Origin: Balanoglossus misakiensis
Lineage: Eukaryota > Hemichordata
Assembly (NCBI GenBank): GCA_040954595.2
Contig: CM082577.2
Location: forward strand, 8,804,001 to 8,868,000
Direction: 5' to 3'
DNA: 64,000 nucleotides
In this document: in pieces, positions 46,959 to 57,345 of the stretch
Numbering within the stretch: position 1 is the stretch's first letter
How the letters are laid out: the number at the start of each line of letters is the position of its first letter
Translations under genes and position numbers: made by a program
Notes under the pieces: generated by a model
Database searches by the model: none
Seen by the model: the letters and a program-made list of their open reading frames with translations, nothing else
What the model was told of the DNA's origin: nothing

Positions 46959-47223
46959 CTAAAAGGAGATGGCATAGGCTTCTCTGGTCAGGCGAGACAC
47001 ACTCCAGCTACCACTGCCAAAGGCAATACCTCCTATAAAAGCTGAATTGCATGCTGTCAGTATGTGGTCACGGAAAACCATTTCCACAGAATTAAAATCA
47101 GAATGTTGGCTTTGATAACAATACCGCTGTGTCTACTGACACCTGGGTGTCATTAGCCATCAGGTGTTCCATCTGGATGTTGATGTCCACTTCATTTTCT
47201 TTCAAGGACGGTTTACATTTTCC
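46959..47223 (-). CDS. Two overlapping coding-like frames, one probable exon
   Basis: Frame A begins after the minus-strand acceptor GTCGTTTAG at 47224. It reads GKCKPSLKENEVDINIQMEH and on to a possible CAG/GTGTCA donor at 47143 (27 codons, phase 0) or GCG/GTATTG at 47125. Frame B, shifted by one base, opens after a TAG near 47130 and runs through FRDHILTACNSAFIGGIAFG to a TAG at 46959. Possible readings are an exon with an alternative unspliced tail, a frameshifted relic, or coincidence in one frame. Frame A with its CAG donor keeps phase with the exon at 46161-46220. Confidence 0.3.
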
Positions 47224-48103
47224 CTAAACGACCATTGAATATCAAATCACGACGAATACAAATAACTTGCAAGTTCACTGAAGAGGTTGATTTCAAGTGA
47301 GTATTGTGAACTTTCTATGGGTTCTATATTTCCGCATCATCGACCGACCACTATGTTAACCGTTTTTCATCCTGACCTGCAGTGACATTATTTAGAAGTT
47401 TTCACGGGATTAACAATGTAAAAAAAGTGATATTCAACACTCATACACAATGTAAATGGGTACCGTTAACTTCGATATGACAGGGAATAATTGAACATAC
47501 ACTGAGTGGGGGTGTCAGTAACCACATACGGCAGCTGTCATGTGACACACAGATGTCAATAGCCACTCCATAATAATATTAATGGCACCTTCATGGTCTA
47601 ACACGCTTCTCAACTGCTACAATGCAACTTCTGCCCTCTACATCCATACAAGAACCACAGATAATTTCGCACTAAGTGATGGCTTGCTTTTAGAGCTGCA
47701 TGATTTTTCCCAGGTGTGATATATGCGTCAGCTGCAAAAGCAACGTGATCGCTCTTCTTGTTTCATGTCAGATTGTCACTGCTACACTGCAATTGCAAAA
47801 AGTCTGCATGCATCGCGAAAAAGACACGCTGGAAAATCCAGTCTGAGAATCTTCCCGTATGGTTATCGACGTTGCCTTAATAGCAACTCAGAACAAAATT
47901 ACTGTTATGGGCAAAGGTGATAGTGTTTAGAAATCAAATATATATGAAAACCAATTTCACGGTGGACTTGGCATATCGGGTGTTGTCAGGCAACTTTCTT
48001 CATGGGTTTATATTGATGTTATGGTGGAAAGCATATGCTTATCCAAATCCAATCAAGGAATGTTGTTGTCTGCGAGTGTTCCGATGAATGTGTTGCGACC
48101 TAC
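47224..48103. other. Intron-like stretch
   Basis: No further signal is recognised. Confidence 0.35.
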
Positions 48104-48187
48104 GCAGACAAAAAAAAAGTCTCGACAAAATATGTTTCACTTCTGTCGCAATTTCATCAGTTTGTACAAAATGCTGCACCATCTGGC
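48104..48187 (-). CDS. Candidate internal coding exon
   Basis: A long minus-strand pyrimidine tract ending GTTGCTAATAG (with GCCAG five bases later as a second choice) opens QMVQHFVQTDEIATEVKHIL followed by SRL. The donor is uncertain. GTAGGT at 48103 ends the exon in phase 1, while GAA/GTGAAA inside it would end in phase 0 and match the frame-A exon at 47223. The sequence looks helical and is not recognised. Confidence 0.35.
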
Positions 48188-48577
48188 CTATTAGCAACAT
48201 GAGAGAACACCAACAGAAAAAAAAGGGGAATTTTTGATTTGCATATGTGAGACTTTCACTGTGTACGACGCCAAAACATGTCTGGCCAATTTATTGTCAC
48301 GTCGCAATTTTGCAGAGTTGTTGCATGCACGCATGATAATTACTACAGAAAGAACTGTTCAGTGTTATTGTTCGACCCCAAATTGCGCAATTGAAATGGC
48401 ACGGTGTTTGTTTCGCAGAGATATTTTTGAGCATACGCGAACTATATGAGAAATGTAAGCAATATGTAGAAAGTTCCGGTTTACATGTTTTGGTTGAGAA
48501 GGTATTTGCAGACAACGCACAGAACTTGTTACACATGACAAGTGACGAGGCAGCATGCAGCGGTTCTCTGACTACAG

Positions 48578-48605
48578 AACCCCCCCCCCCCCCCCCCCCC
48601 CCCCC
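48578..48605. repeat. Poly(C) run
   Basis: A run of about 27 C. It creates polyglycine and polyproline ORF artefacts on the two strands. Confidence 0.95.
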
Positions 48606-49659
48606 GAAGCAATTTCCAGTATTAGCACATACTGAGTGAAACAATCGGATTTCAAGTCCGACTAATTAATTGACAAGTCGCGCGAAGAAACCAAGTCTGA
48701 CACCAAACTTGCGATGTACTTCAAATTTCAACTCAAACGCTAATTAATTCACACTATATAGATTAGTCCAATCACACATGCGGCACGTAGCAAAAATTCC
48801 AAATATGCAGGCAAAAACCTGATCACTCGTGGAACAAGACTGTTTATACTTGTACTTCGCAAAAGAAAAAAATAACAAATATACGCAAACAAGGACTCCA
48901 GTTAATGTGGCTTGAATGACAAGAATTGAGACAAGACTTAATTAGATTGGGAAAGGGGAAACAGGAAGTGACCGATCTCCGGGAATTGGCAAGGTCAGGG
49001 TGCCTCTAGTTTACCGATTAGTCTCATCAATATGCGCCTTGACAGTCACTGCTTTTTCACAAATACGACTGAATGAAATCACAGCGTGATTACAGTTTGG
49101 GTGATGAATTAAACAGAAACTTTGCTTCCTAATTATTTTCCTATTCAATGCGATTAATTTCAATCCAGGACTTGGAAACCTCCGTAACCTGACAGGTCAC
49201 AAATGTCACCCAGAGACCACAAAATAGTACTTTTATTTAATAACACAAAGCTGAAAAAAATGTGCAATTGCAGCAAGGCCCTTCAATCACAGGTGCATTA
49301 ATTAAACCCTGGTCTAAAATTTACAATGCTGTGGAATGTTAGGGTTGTTGAAATCCTTCTATAAATTGACGCTACATGACCGCACAGAAAATGCGAATGC
49401 AATGTACGAACACCATGAAAACGTCAAATCTGTTCTCTTCCTATGTACATTTGTAGGATTTAAGTAAGAATTGCTGGAATACATACTTCTACTGTTGCAT
49501 TTGAAATTTTCTACACAATAGCTTGTAAAGTTATCAGAAATTACCTGGTTAATAAAGTGACAGCACAAAATCTGATGCTCAGAAAATAGCATTGATGAGG
49601 AATGCTGACTGAGTATTGGTTTTACATTACATACATTGTGTACCATTCTAAGCCCTTCG
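48606..49659. other. Intron-like stretch
   Basis: It is TAAT-rich near 49080-49160. No exon is confidently seen. Confidence 0.4.
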
Positions 49660-49830
49660 TGATTGGCGGCCATCTTTGAATACAACCTTGATATAAATTT
49701 CGCTCATTCAAAATTTTGCATGATTACGGTATTTAGAGAGAGAATATAACCTAAAGTTGCCTCTGAGCAAACTATGAGAAAGATTTAAAGACAGCGATTT
49801 TCAAAGCGTACCCTACCTTAAGGGCCAGCA
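49660..49830 (+). repeat. Dispersed repeat family A, copy 4
   Basis: GGCCATCTTTGAATACAACC, TTTCGCTCATTC, AAAGTTGCCTCTGAGC and GATTTTCAAAGCGTACCCTA run in the same order as in the copy at 445-620. Confidence 0.5.
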
Positions 49831-50990
49831 GCAATGTCATGATTGGAGTTTCTGAATCATTCAAATGTGTCTCTTAACCTCAAGCAAAAAAAACACCCCA
49901 CCGGTTCTTTAATTATGTATGTGATGGTACATGATCTTCTATAATCCACGCTTAAATATGTATGAACTTTAAAATAAAGTGATCATTTCACAGTTTGGCA
50001 ATGACACTTTTTCACTCTTAAAACTAGGTCAGGATAGCAGGCAAAGTTTGAAAAGTTATAAAACTTTCAACAAAGTGCTTATGATGAATACACAAATTCC
50101 AACCTGATATGCCACCAAAATGGAAATTACATGTATGAATACAATGATAAATGCCTTAGTGTCATGACCTAAATGTGGTAAGAATGCAACACTTTTACCC
50201 ATTTTTTTTTCTTCTTCCGAAGACAAAAATGATCGAGTGAAATGAATGTCCCTCTTGGGCAAAAAAAAAGGGCGATGTGGTTCAAGCATTCTGGGTGATG
50301 ATGACACACTTTGCAATTTGATGACACCAGTTTTGGGTTCAAAATCTACCAGATACTCATCTTACATTACATTCTCACTTAAATTAAATGATCGCCATAT
50401 ATCAGATCATGATACTTAATACACCATTACGCTGTGACCTCAGTGAGTTTAAAAACACTCCATTTTGCTGAATAGCTTTTAATGTTACATTTTTCTCTGA
50501 AGTATGCGTAACTAATGAGAACTCGGTGAGGTTCCTCTGACAGACTCGCACATCCATGTCAAATGTAAGTCATATCTCACATGATACACATCTGAATGAC
50601 TTCAGATTGTATCAGTCAGATTTCTGTGAATTAAATATATTTTCCATGTTTCATCAAATTAAGAAGTAATTCTGACAATACCTCACTAATTAAAAATGTT
50701 CATTAAATATGCAAATTTTAAGTTTATTGATAAGAAACTTCAAGGTGACATTGGCTCACAAGTATGAACACATAATCTAGGAACTGATTCCAGCAGTAAA
50801 CCTTGAGTCCCCTCAACTAATTGCACACATGGGGTTAGTTACAGAGGATTTTAGTTTAGACTAAAAAATCCCTTTCAGATTTTGACAGTAATCTAGATAC
50901 AGAGCTGGATTTTATGCCAGTCAGATAATCGAACCATGTTCCAATAACCTACAATAGGGGATTTTTTTTCTTCAAATTGTGGGCGATGAA
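49831..50990. other. Intron-like stretch
   Basis: Nothing is recognised. Confidence 0.4.
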
Positions 50991-50995
50991 ATCAT

Positions 50996-51093
50996 GCTAT
51001 AGCTACTTTGTGAACTTGTTCTTTTGTATGGTCCCACAAGGCACCCTGTGATATTGTACTGTACCATCCATGGCTTTCAACGAATCTCTTGTA
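50996..51093 (-). CDS. Candidate coding exon behind a strong acceptor
   Basis: The minus-strand acceptor TTAGTTGTGGAATTTTCCAG at 51094 opens YKRFVESHGWYSTISQGALW and continues DHTKEQVHK. It then reaches either a weak AAA/GTAGCT donor or, four codons later, TGA. The residue mix is typical of a folded domain. The acceptor is among the best in the window. Phase 0 at its start matches the end of the exon candidate at 51317-51397. It is not recognised. Confidence 0.4.
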
Positions 51094-51316
51094 CTGGAAA
51101 ATTCCACAACTAAAAATGTCCAGGATGTTCTAGCAGGTATGTCAGTCCCGTTACAATAATACAAGGAATGAAGAGGGTTTTCAGGCAAGGTGAACTTCCA
51201 GATAGCTATCTTTTAATTTCTCTTTAAAACAGACTGATCTCAAGAGCTCATAATGTATTTTCACAGTCATCCCCCCCCCCCTGATTGATATCGCCCTGTA
51301 AAATCCCCTTCTTAAC

Positions 51317-51397
51317 CTGCGCGCACCAGTGCTTGAACTGGAACTGACGAGTCTGACAGAACAGATAATGGATCATTTTGTAGCAGTTCACAGGAGA
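51317..51397 (-). CDS. Candidate coding exon, Cys/aromatic-rich
   Basis: The minus-strand frame SPVNCYKMIHYLFCQTRQFQ continues FKHWCAQ and ends phase 0 at GCGCAG followed by GTTAAG. The acceptor is either TTCACAG at 51398 or GTCTTTTGCGAG about 14 bases upstream, which has the better pyrimidine tract. With the next exon (51093 downward) it would read on in frame. The product is unknown. Confidence 0.35.
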
Positions 51398-51704
51398 CTG
51401 TGAACTCTCTCTCGCAAAAGACACAAAGCGTTGAACTTAAGATTCTTTTTCAAAGGCGCTTAGTTACAGAGCCTCAGGTTATTCAGTGGATCAGTGGTTA
51501 CCGGTGCCACGAATGTTAATCTTTATCGACGTGTAACGGTGCCTCTCTCTCCTTGGGATACCCTGCAGTCTCAGTGCTTAAACAGGTGAGGGCAAATTAA
51601 GCACACTTGACTGTTCCGACGACAAAGTTGTCACAAATCAGTACCGATAATCCTAATTACCCACAATATCATTTTCATAACCACCCACTGCCCAAGTGTA
51701 TATA

Positions 51705-51909
51705 CTGTAAAACACTTTATTTTCGCGAGTTGAAATTTTCGCGATATCGAGAGAGGCCACTGTTTCGCGAGTATTAACTTTCGCGTTCTCTTATTTCACT
51801 TACTGCATCGTTATCTGTTAAAAAATTCACGCCTTTTTATTTTCACGCTATTTTGGCTCTTGCGTATTTCACGAAAATTTATTGCTCATGAAAATAAAGT
51901 GTTTTACAG
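51705..51909 (+). mobile_element. CTGTAAAACAC MITE, copy 1 (mariner-like)
   Basis: Inverted repeats CTGTAAAACACTTTATTTTC and its mirror, flanked by TA, bound 205 bp with many TTTCGCG/CGCGAAA words. A TA target duplication fits Tc1/mariner-type insertion. The copy at 61225-61415 is the same element in the opposite orientation. Confidence 0.85.
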
Positions 51910-53934
51910 TACACACCCTTTCGTTTTTTTATCCAGTTAATTTGTGTTTCTAACACCTATGGCCTGGATAAGCTTCACCCCTCCACGAACTCTCAAGGGT
52001 GTAAAAACTGCCCTGTGACCAAGATAATCATGGAGACCACACACATTATTGTGTGTATCTGTGAGTTAAAAATGTCATTAGCTGTGACCATGAAACCATC
52101 TGTGACTTTTTTTTATATCAATTACTAAAACAATCAGAGAGGTGGTTGCTTCGCCTCCATGGCAAAGACGTCAAACTGAAAATTTCAAAATAGTATCAGT
52201 CGTGTGCTCTATTACGGAAAGAGTGACCTCGAGAAAGTCTGCAACGAACATGTTTTCAATAATCACCCCTATTTTCACTAATTGTGGCAGGGTGAATGTC
52301 AAATTACACGGCACACGCGTCATTATGCAAACCACTCAGAAATCCCAACAGGGATGGATTTTTGTGGAGTAAACATTTCGTGCCCTGTTTGATATACAGT
52401 TAGAAAGTAGGGATGAGTTTTCGCTGAATGCACATGAATGCGTAAAGTCAAATTGTACAGCACTTCATCAAGCCACTTTGAAATCCCATTTGATGGTGTG
52501 TGTACGTGTTTGATGTAACCAGCTGATCACGTTATGGACCTGTGCGGGTGTTAGCTAAAATACATCACCCCTGGTTTTGTACTGAAACATGTCTGACGTC
52601 TTGAACAATTCTGCACTAGATCCTCAAGGCCAAGACATGGGCACGAGGGACAGACAAAAAGTTTGTGTTTACAGTGAATTTCGTCTACTGCAGAACTTTG
52701 TCATACTTGAACACCTTGTTCAGTCCCTCTCCACATCACAGGGAACAATAAATTTCTGCTCCCTCACTTGCTCATATTAAGCAAGAAGCAGGTCTGTATC
52801 TTAAACAGATGAGGAAATATCGCAAAAGTAGGTCAGAGGTCACCAAAAATTTCTGGCCACATAGTGACCTATAATAATGACTATTACGGTCTCCATCTAT
52901 TATGGAAGGTGAGATATTGGAAAGAAGAGCAATGGTCAACCCCCAACCTTGACCCATGAAGAGTGCAAAAATCGGCTCAGGTGGGACTGGGTGATGTCTG
53001 CATAACTGAAAAGTTACATCTGCATTACGAGAGAGACACACATTTATCTCACTTTGGCGTAATGTTATGTGCAGTCTCACCCCGTCAAAGTAACTCTTAT
53101 TTACTACGAACAGTGCATAAAAAAGGGGCCAGGTTCTGCGATCCTAGCTGTAGTTTTATTCATAGACTGAGATGGGATTGTTGCACTTTACTTTTACTTT
53201 GTAGGAAGATTGGCGACAGTGAGAGACCAGTCCAATATTTCACTGACGGTAACGCACAAATACTGATCAGCTGAAAGTACACAAAAGCGTCCGTGCTGGT
53301 GCATATATGCATACTGATGTTGTGATATTTCCAAATCTAGCTATATTTGTTAATCAAATATTGTCGGGCAGTCACGATCTGAAATGCAGAGCTACAAGGC
53401 TGGTTCTTAATTCGGATTCTTGCTTCAGAATACCAATAAAGTGTTCTTTAGAAACAAGCACCCCAGACGAGCGATCTATTATCGTTTAATTTACCCATTG
53501 TCGTTCCATGCCAGCTGGACTCGACTCAGTACCTCAGCGTCAATACTATTGATAAGCGATCATTACAAAAAAGTACAGACAGATACTAAATAGCCATAGA
53601 CATTCCAATATATTATTCGGTTTTCATAAATAAACATTACCCCACTACAAGCTGTATCGCAGGATTTTCCTGTGTTCAATATTTTCTCAAGATCTTCATT
53701 AAGATATTTATTGAGAAGTTAAAATACACACCTGGCAGGAAATTTCATATTTATCGCATACTCGGTTATCAGAATGATAATGTCCGTCGTTCGAAGATTT
53801 TAGAAACCAAAAACAAAACCTCCTTTTTCATGTTACAGATTAAGCCCACATATATCAGTCTTTTGAATTGGTGAAGCTTATTATTGCAAGTGGGTTCTTT
53901 GTGCGACTGGCGAGTTCCATAAATTGTATCCTAC
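51910..53934. other. Non-coding stretch with weak exon-like signals
   Basis: Minus-strand acceptors near 52177, 52618 and 52896 open short frames without good donors. The plus-strand ATG ORF at 52589-52780 has no domain. None is called. Confidence 0.4.
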
Positions 53935-54086
53935 TACAGTCAAACCTGTGTTAGTGGCCACCTCTATAAAATAGTGGCCACTTTGTTACACCCCCTGTGC
54001 AATTTACATATGGGCCACCTGTCTATAGTATAAAGGCCAGTTTAGGAAAGTCCCTTGACTGGCCACTATAGACAAGTTTGACTGTA
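53935..54086. mobile_element. TACAGTCAAAC MITE
   Basis: TACAGTCAAACCTGTGTTAG at the left is mirrored at the right as TACAGTCAAACTTGTCTATA (reverse complement), and both continue into GTGGCCA. The 152-bp unit has extra TGGCCAC words inside and TA at both tips, with no coding capacity. Confidence 0.75.
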
Positions 54087-54348
54087 CCTTGATGGGGAAA
54101 AGATTTAACCACAAAAATCAATTTAGCAGAGAGTGCTGGTCACTTCTCTTTTTCACACTGCAATATAAAAGTTAGGAAAGTCAGAAACAGTTTTATATAT
54201 ATCATTCCCAATATGGTGGCACTGATCGCATTATGGTCCAGAGTTTAGTCAGGGACCATTATACAAGCATACACTGATTGGGAAAATAAAATTCTCAACC
54301 ACATAGCGCAAATGATGAAGTGTTGTACATTGAACAAATGGTTTGATG

Positions 54349-54573
54349 ATCAACCAGTTCCAGGAATTTACTCGAGGGGAAGATAATGTCTGGGAAGTGT
54401 GGGAATCAATTTTTCCATCAACAAATACCGAGGGATGCAATCATCTCCAACCGCGATTCACCGAGTCCGCCACTTATTTTCTCAAGGCCAATGGCCTGCT
54501 GTCAGAAGCAGCAGCGGCGAAACAACTTGGGATGATCTTTGAGGACTCCAAGACGTCAAAACAAAGTCCTTGA
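54349..54573 (+). CDS. Unrecognised ORF, possible exon
   Basis: After a possible acceptor (CAACCAGTTCCAG), about 71 codons read through VWEVWESIFPSTNTEG and an Ala-rich helix-like NGLLSEAAAAKQLGMIFE segment to TGA. No donor lies before the stop. It precedes a well-bounded exon candidate at 54699 on the same strand but is not in frame with it. Confidence 0.2.
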   Translation: MNQFQEFTRGEDNVWEVWESIFPSTNTEGCNHLQPRFTESATYFLKANGLLSEAAAAKQLGMIFEDSKTSKQSP

Positions 54574-54698
54574 AAGAAAAACTGCAGCTCCTAAACACTG
54601 ACAGGAGTGGATACAACACGCTGTGCTTCAAACAGCAAGGCGTGGGGGGAGAGGTGTCATTTCTTGACGCGCATCATATCGGATGTTTTCGTTTTCAG

Positions 54699-54761
54699 CG
54701 AGTTTACTTTAGGACCCGTCCATCAGAAAATTCCACCTTTCAACTACTTTTAAGATTTGCT
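54699..54761 (+). CDS. Candidate internal coding exon with excellent splice sites
   Basis: The acceptor GTTTTCGTTTTCAG opens exactly 21 codons (RVYFRTRPSENSTFQLLLRF then A) in phase 0, ending at GCT followed by GTAAGTTTTCC. Both sites are near consensus and the frame is open throughout. The short size and phase 0-0 are typical of internal exons. The product is not recognised. Confidence 0.4.
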
Positions 54762-57278
54762 GTAAGTTTTCCCCGAACTGAGCCCCTGCAATCCACGATT
54801 GCGTTCTGAGAGAAGACTTGGAAACTTGAGGCGCATGTACATGTGTGCGCTTTGGAAATCGTCGTTTTTCATGCTTGTTTGCTGAGCTCTACAGTATGAA
54901 TGGCATTGTTAGCTCCGAAAAACCACACGGCTGCTTGAGGACATCTCAGCATGAGGCATTCAAGACATGATCACAAAAAATTACAGAGCTCTCCATGTCA
55001 CGCTGTGAATATAGACAAATTGTTCTTTTCGATCCGAACAAAACTAAAGCATAAGTTTAATGCTACGCATGAGTGTATGTACTTTCTTCTTCAGACTGCA
55101 AAAAAACTTAAGCTCGGTAATTGCTTTTTACGACCGCACAATGCCCCTCGCACAATCTCCAATTCAGGATCTGCAGATTTAATAACGGTAAATATCAGTA
55201 TATGAAATGCTGCCGAGATATAATACCGTTGTGAGGGTCCAATCAGTCCCCGCCGAAGAAACCCATCTCGTCTAATAGCCGGTTGCATCCATTAGCCAAA
55301 TTGAGCCAATTTTTTTTTTCTTTCAAAAAAAACACGTCAACACGTCTCTCAGTTTGAAGGCTTAATTTTGCTATTTGGTGGTGAAGCAGACGCGTCAGCC
55401 TGAATAGGTGATGTAATTTCATCAGAAGATTGACAACTGATGGAAGCTGCCTCGACGAGGACACTGGCCTGGCACAAAGCCTTTGAAAACTCATGTAAAC
55501 AATGTATTTTCCCTTAAGGTGTATCTGCTTTATCAAGCCTACTTAAGCAAGGCATTCTGCTCACTTGTTCTTTTTTTTATCACCCACTAGCCTACAGTTC
55601 AAGTAGTCAGATTTTCTAAACACACTCATCTGAGACTGCTTCTGGTGTCTTTCCTTCAGAGCATGTTAGTTTTACGTAGCAAAATGTCATATAGAATATA
55701 AAATGTTGAAATTTGAGACCAGAATATGAACAGACAAACATGCCTTAGCTGTCACTTCCACTAGTAATCTTTGAATGACTGAACGATGCAAAATCCATCA
55801 TTCATCAGAGTTGTGGGAACGCACATTTTTATACTATTTGACAATTTGATCTGTCGCAGATCAGGGAGAATAAAGATGGAAAGATAGCGAAGAAGTGCCT
55901 TATACTATAAAAATGTATAAACTGCAGCGAAACAATACACAGGTTCGTGCTTGCATTCAGTTAAAGTCTAAACGGCTAATGAAATTGTTATGTACGAATA
56001 AAAATGGGCAGGTTCTAAATTATGTTCGTCATTGTGTTCAAACTGCCAGTAATATCAAAAACGCTTTCTGTAATCTTTTCAGTATGGCATCCTCCACAGA
56101 ATCTTCGGAGTGCGTTATTTTACTATTCTTTACTTTCCATTCAGGTGTGCGAGGAGTACTGTTTTCTTAATGGTCCCCCACTGATTTCACTATTTGCACA
56201 GCTGCTGGGGAGTCCATTTGCACGCAGGCACGCAAATGCGTAGTTCAAGTGCGGCGTACTCTTGGATAGTACGGATCGATCCAGACGGAATAGTCGTGTC
56301 GACGTCGGAGCAATCACGGGGGCCTGGAGGCATCATGATGGCAACACGATGATTCTGAGCGATGGGAATTTGATGGCGACGCCGTAATTACCCTTCCTGA
56401 CTTTCTACACCAATCTTAACTCTTCCTCATCATTCTGCGGCCGTGATTTGAAACGCGCGCGATAATTGCCAAACCCAAACAGCCGCGGACAATTTTGCCC
56501 GCGGCGCTGTCACGCTACGATTATTCGCATTGCCATATAGAGTACCTGCGCGCCCACAAAGTTCGGAGCACATTGGGGGTACCCGTGCGTACTATTCCCA
56601 TTGTTTCCAGCGTACAGATAATTATAGCCAAGTGTATTGATGAAAAATCAATTAAATAGAGTCGTATCCCGGGGAGATATGTTTCGCCAGCTTGACAAAT
56701 ATACATAAAAGGGCTGCACTCAATTACACGTATCGCTGAACACTTGCTCGTGTATATATCGCGGACGTCGATCGGCGGAAAGTCACCGCAGAAGCTTCAT
56801 TACAAGCGACTGTAATTGCACCAATGTGATCATCTATTTCTCTGAAATTGAACGCTCCGGAGAAAAAGTGCCTTTACCCTTCTCACACCACCACTCTCAT
56901 ATGATGCAAGCCCCCACCCACCGCACAAGCAATATCGGGACGCAAATGATAATGGTACGGCAGTTTCTACGGCAACTAAATGATCCTGCGTTTGGCCTTT
57001 ACTGCTCTCTTTCGGGTTGCCAATTACTTCGGCGAGCAATTCCGTGGCAGCGAGTTGACAACAAACGCCTGAATACAAATTGCAATGAGCAGCTAGCAAA
57101 TCTAAATGCAAAAGCAATCAAACCGTCATCTCAATCAGTCCTTCTATTCAGTGAGAAAATACAACACTAAACAGTGCGAAGTAGGAAACCGTCAGGTGGT
57201 TTATCTCATACAAGTACATGTAACTTGCCCTTTAGAGGGACAGTACCTGTAAGTTTTTATGAGTATGCATACGTCTAG
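54762..57278. other. Non-coding stretch with a CpG-richer patch
   Basis: At about 56270-56520 CpG words become frequent, and a GC hairpin (CAGCCGCGG...CCGCGGCGCTG) lies near 56480-56510. It may be a regulatory or promoter region. A strong minus-strand acceptor near 55095 opens only a few codons. Confidence 0.35.
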
Positions 57279-57345
57279 CAATGTTATTGTTGACATTTGA
57301 ATTTTAGTCCGGGCTGAAAAAAATCAACTGTCAACAATAACATTG
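57279..57345. repeat. Perfect 17-bp inverted repeat
   Basis: CAATGTTATTGTTGACA at 57279-57295 pairs exactly with 57329-57345. The 33-base loop is compatible with a small foldback. Confidence 0.75.

Noticed and set aside
48297-48644. Polyglycine/polyproline ORFs
   Set aside because: They are created by the poly(C) run at 48578-48605.
52589-52780. 63-codon plus-strand ORF starting with MSDVLNNSALD
   Set aside because: It has an acceptable ATG context but no domain, donor or composition support. An equally good minus-strand acceptor overlaps it.
55050-55095. Minus-strand terminal exon with SEEESTYTHA end
   Set aside because: The acceptor is strong but only ten codons follow and a second frame is equally open. 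There is no upstream partner.
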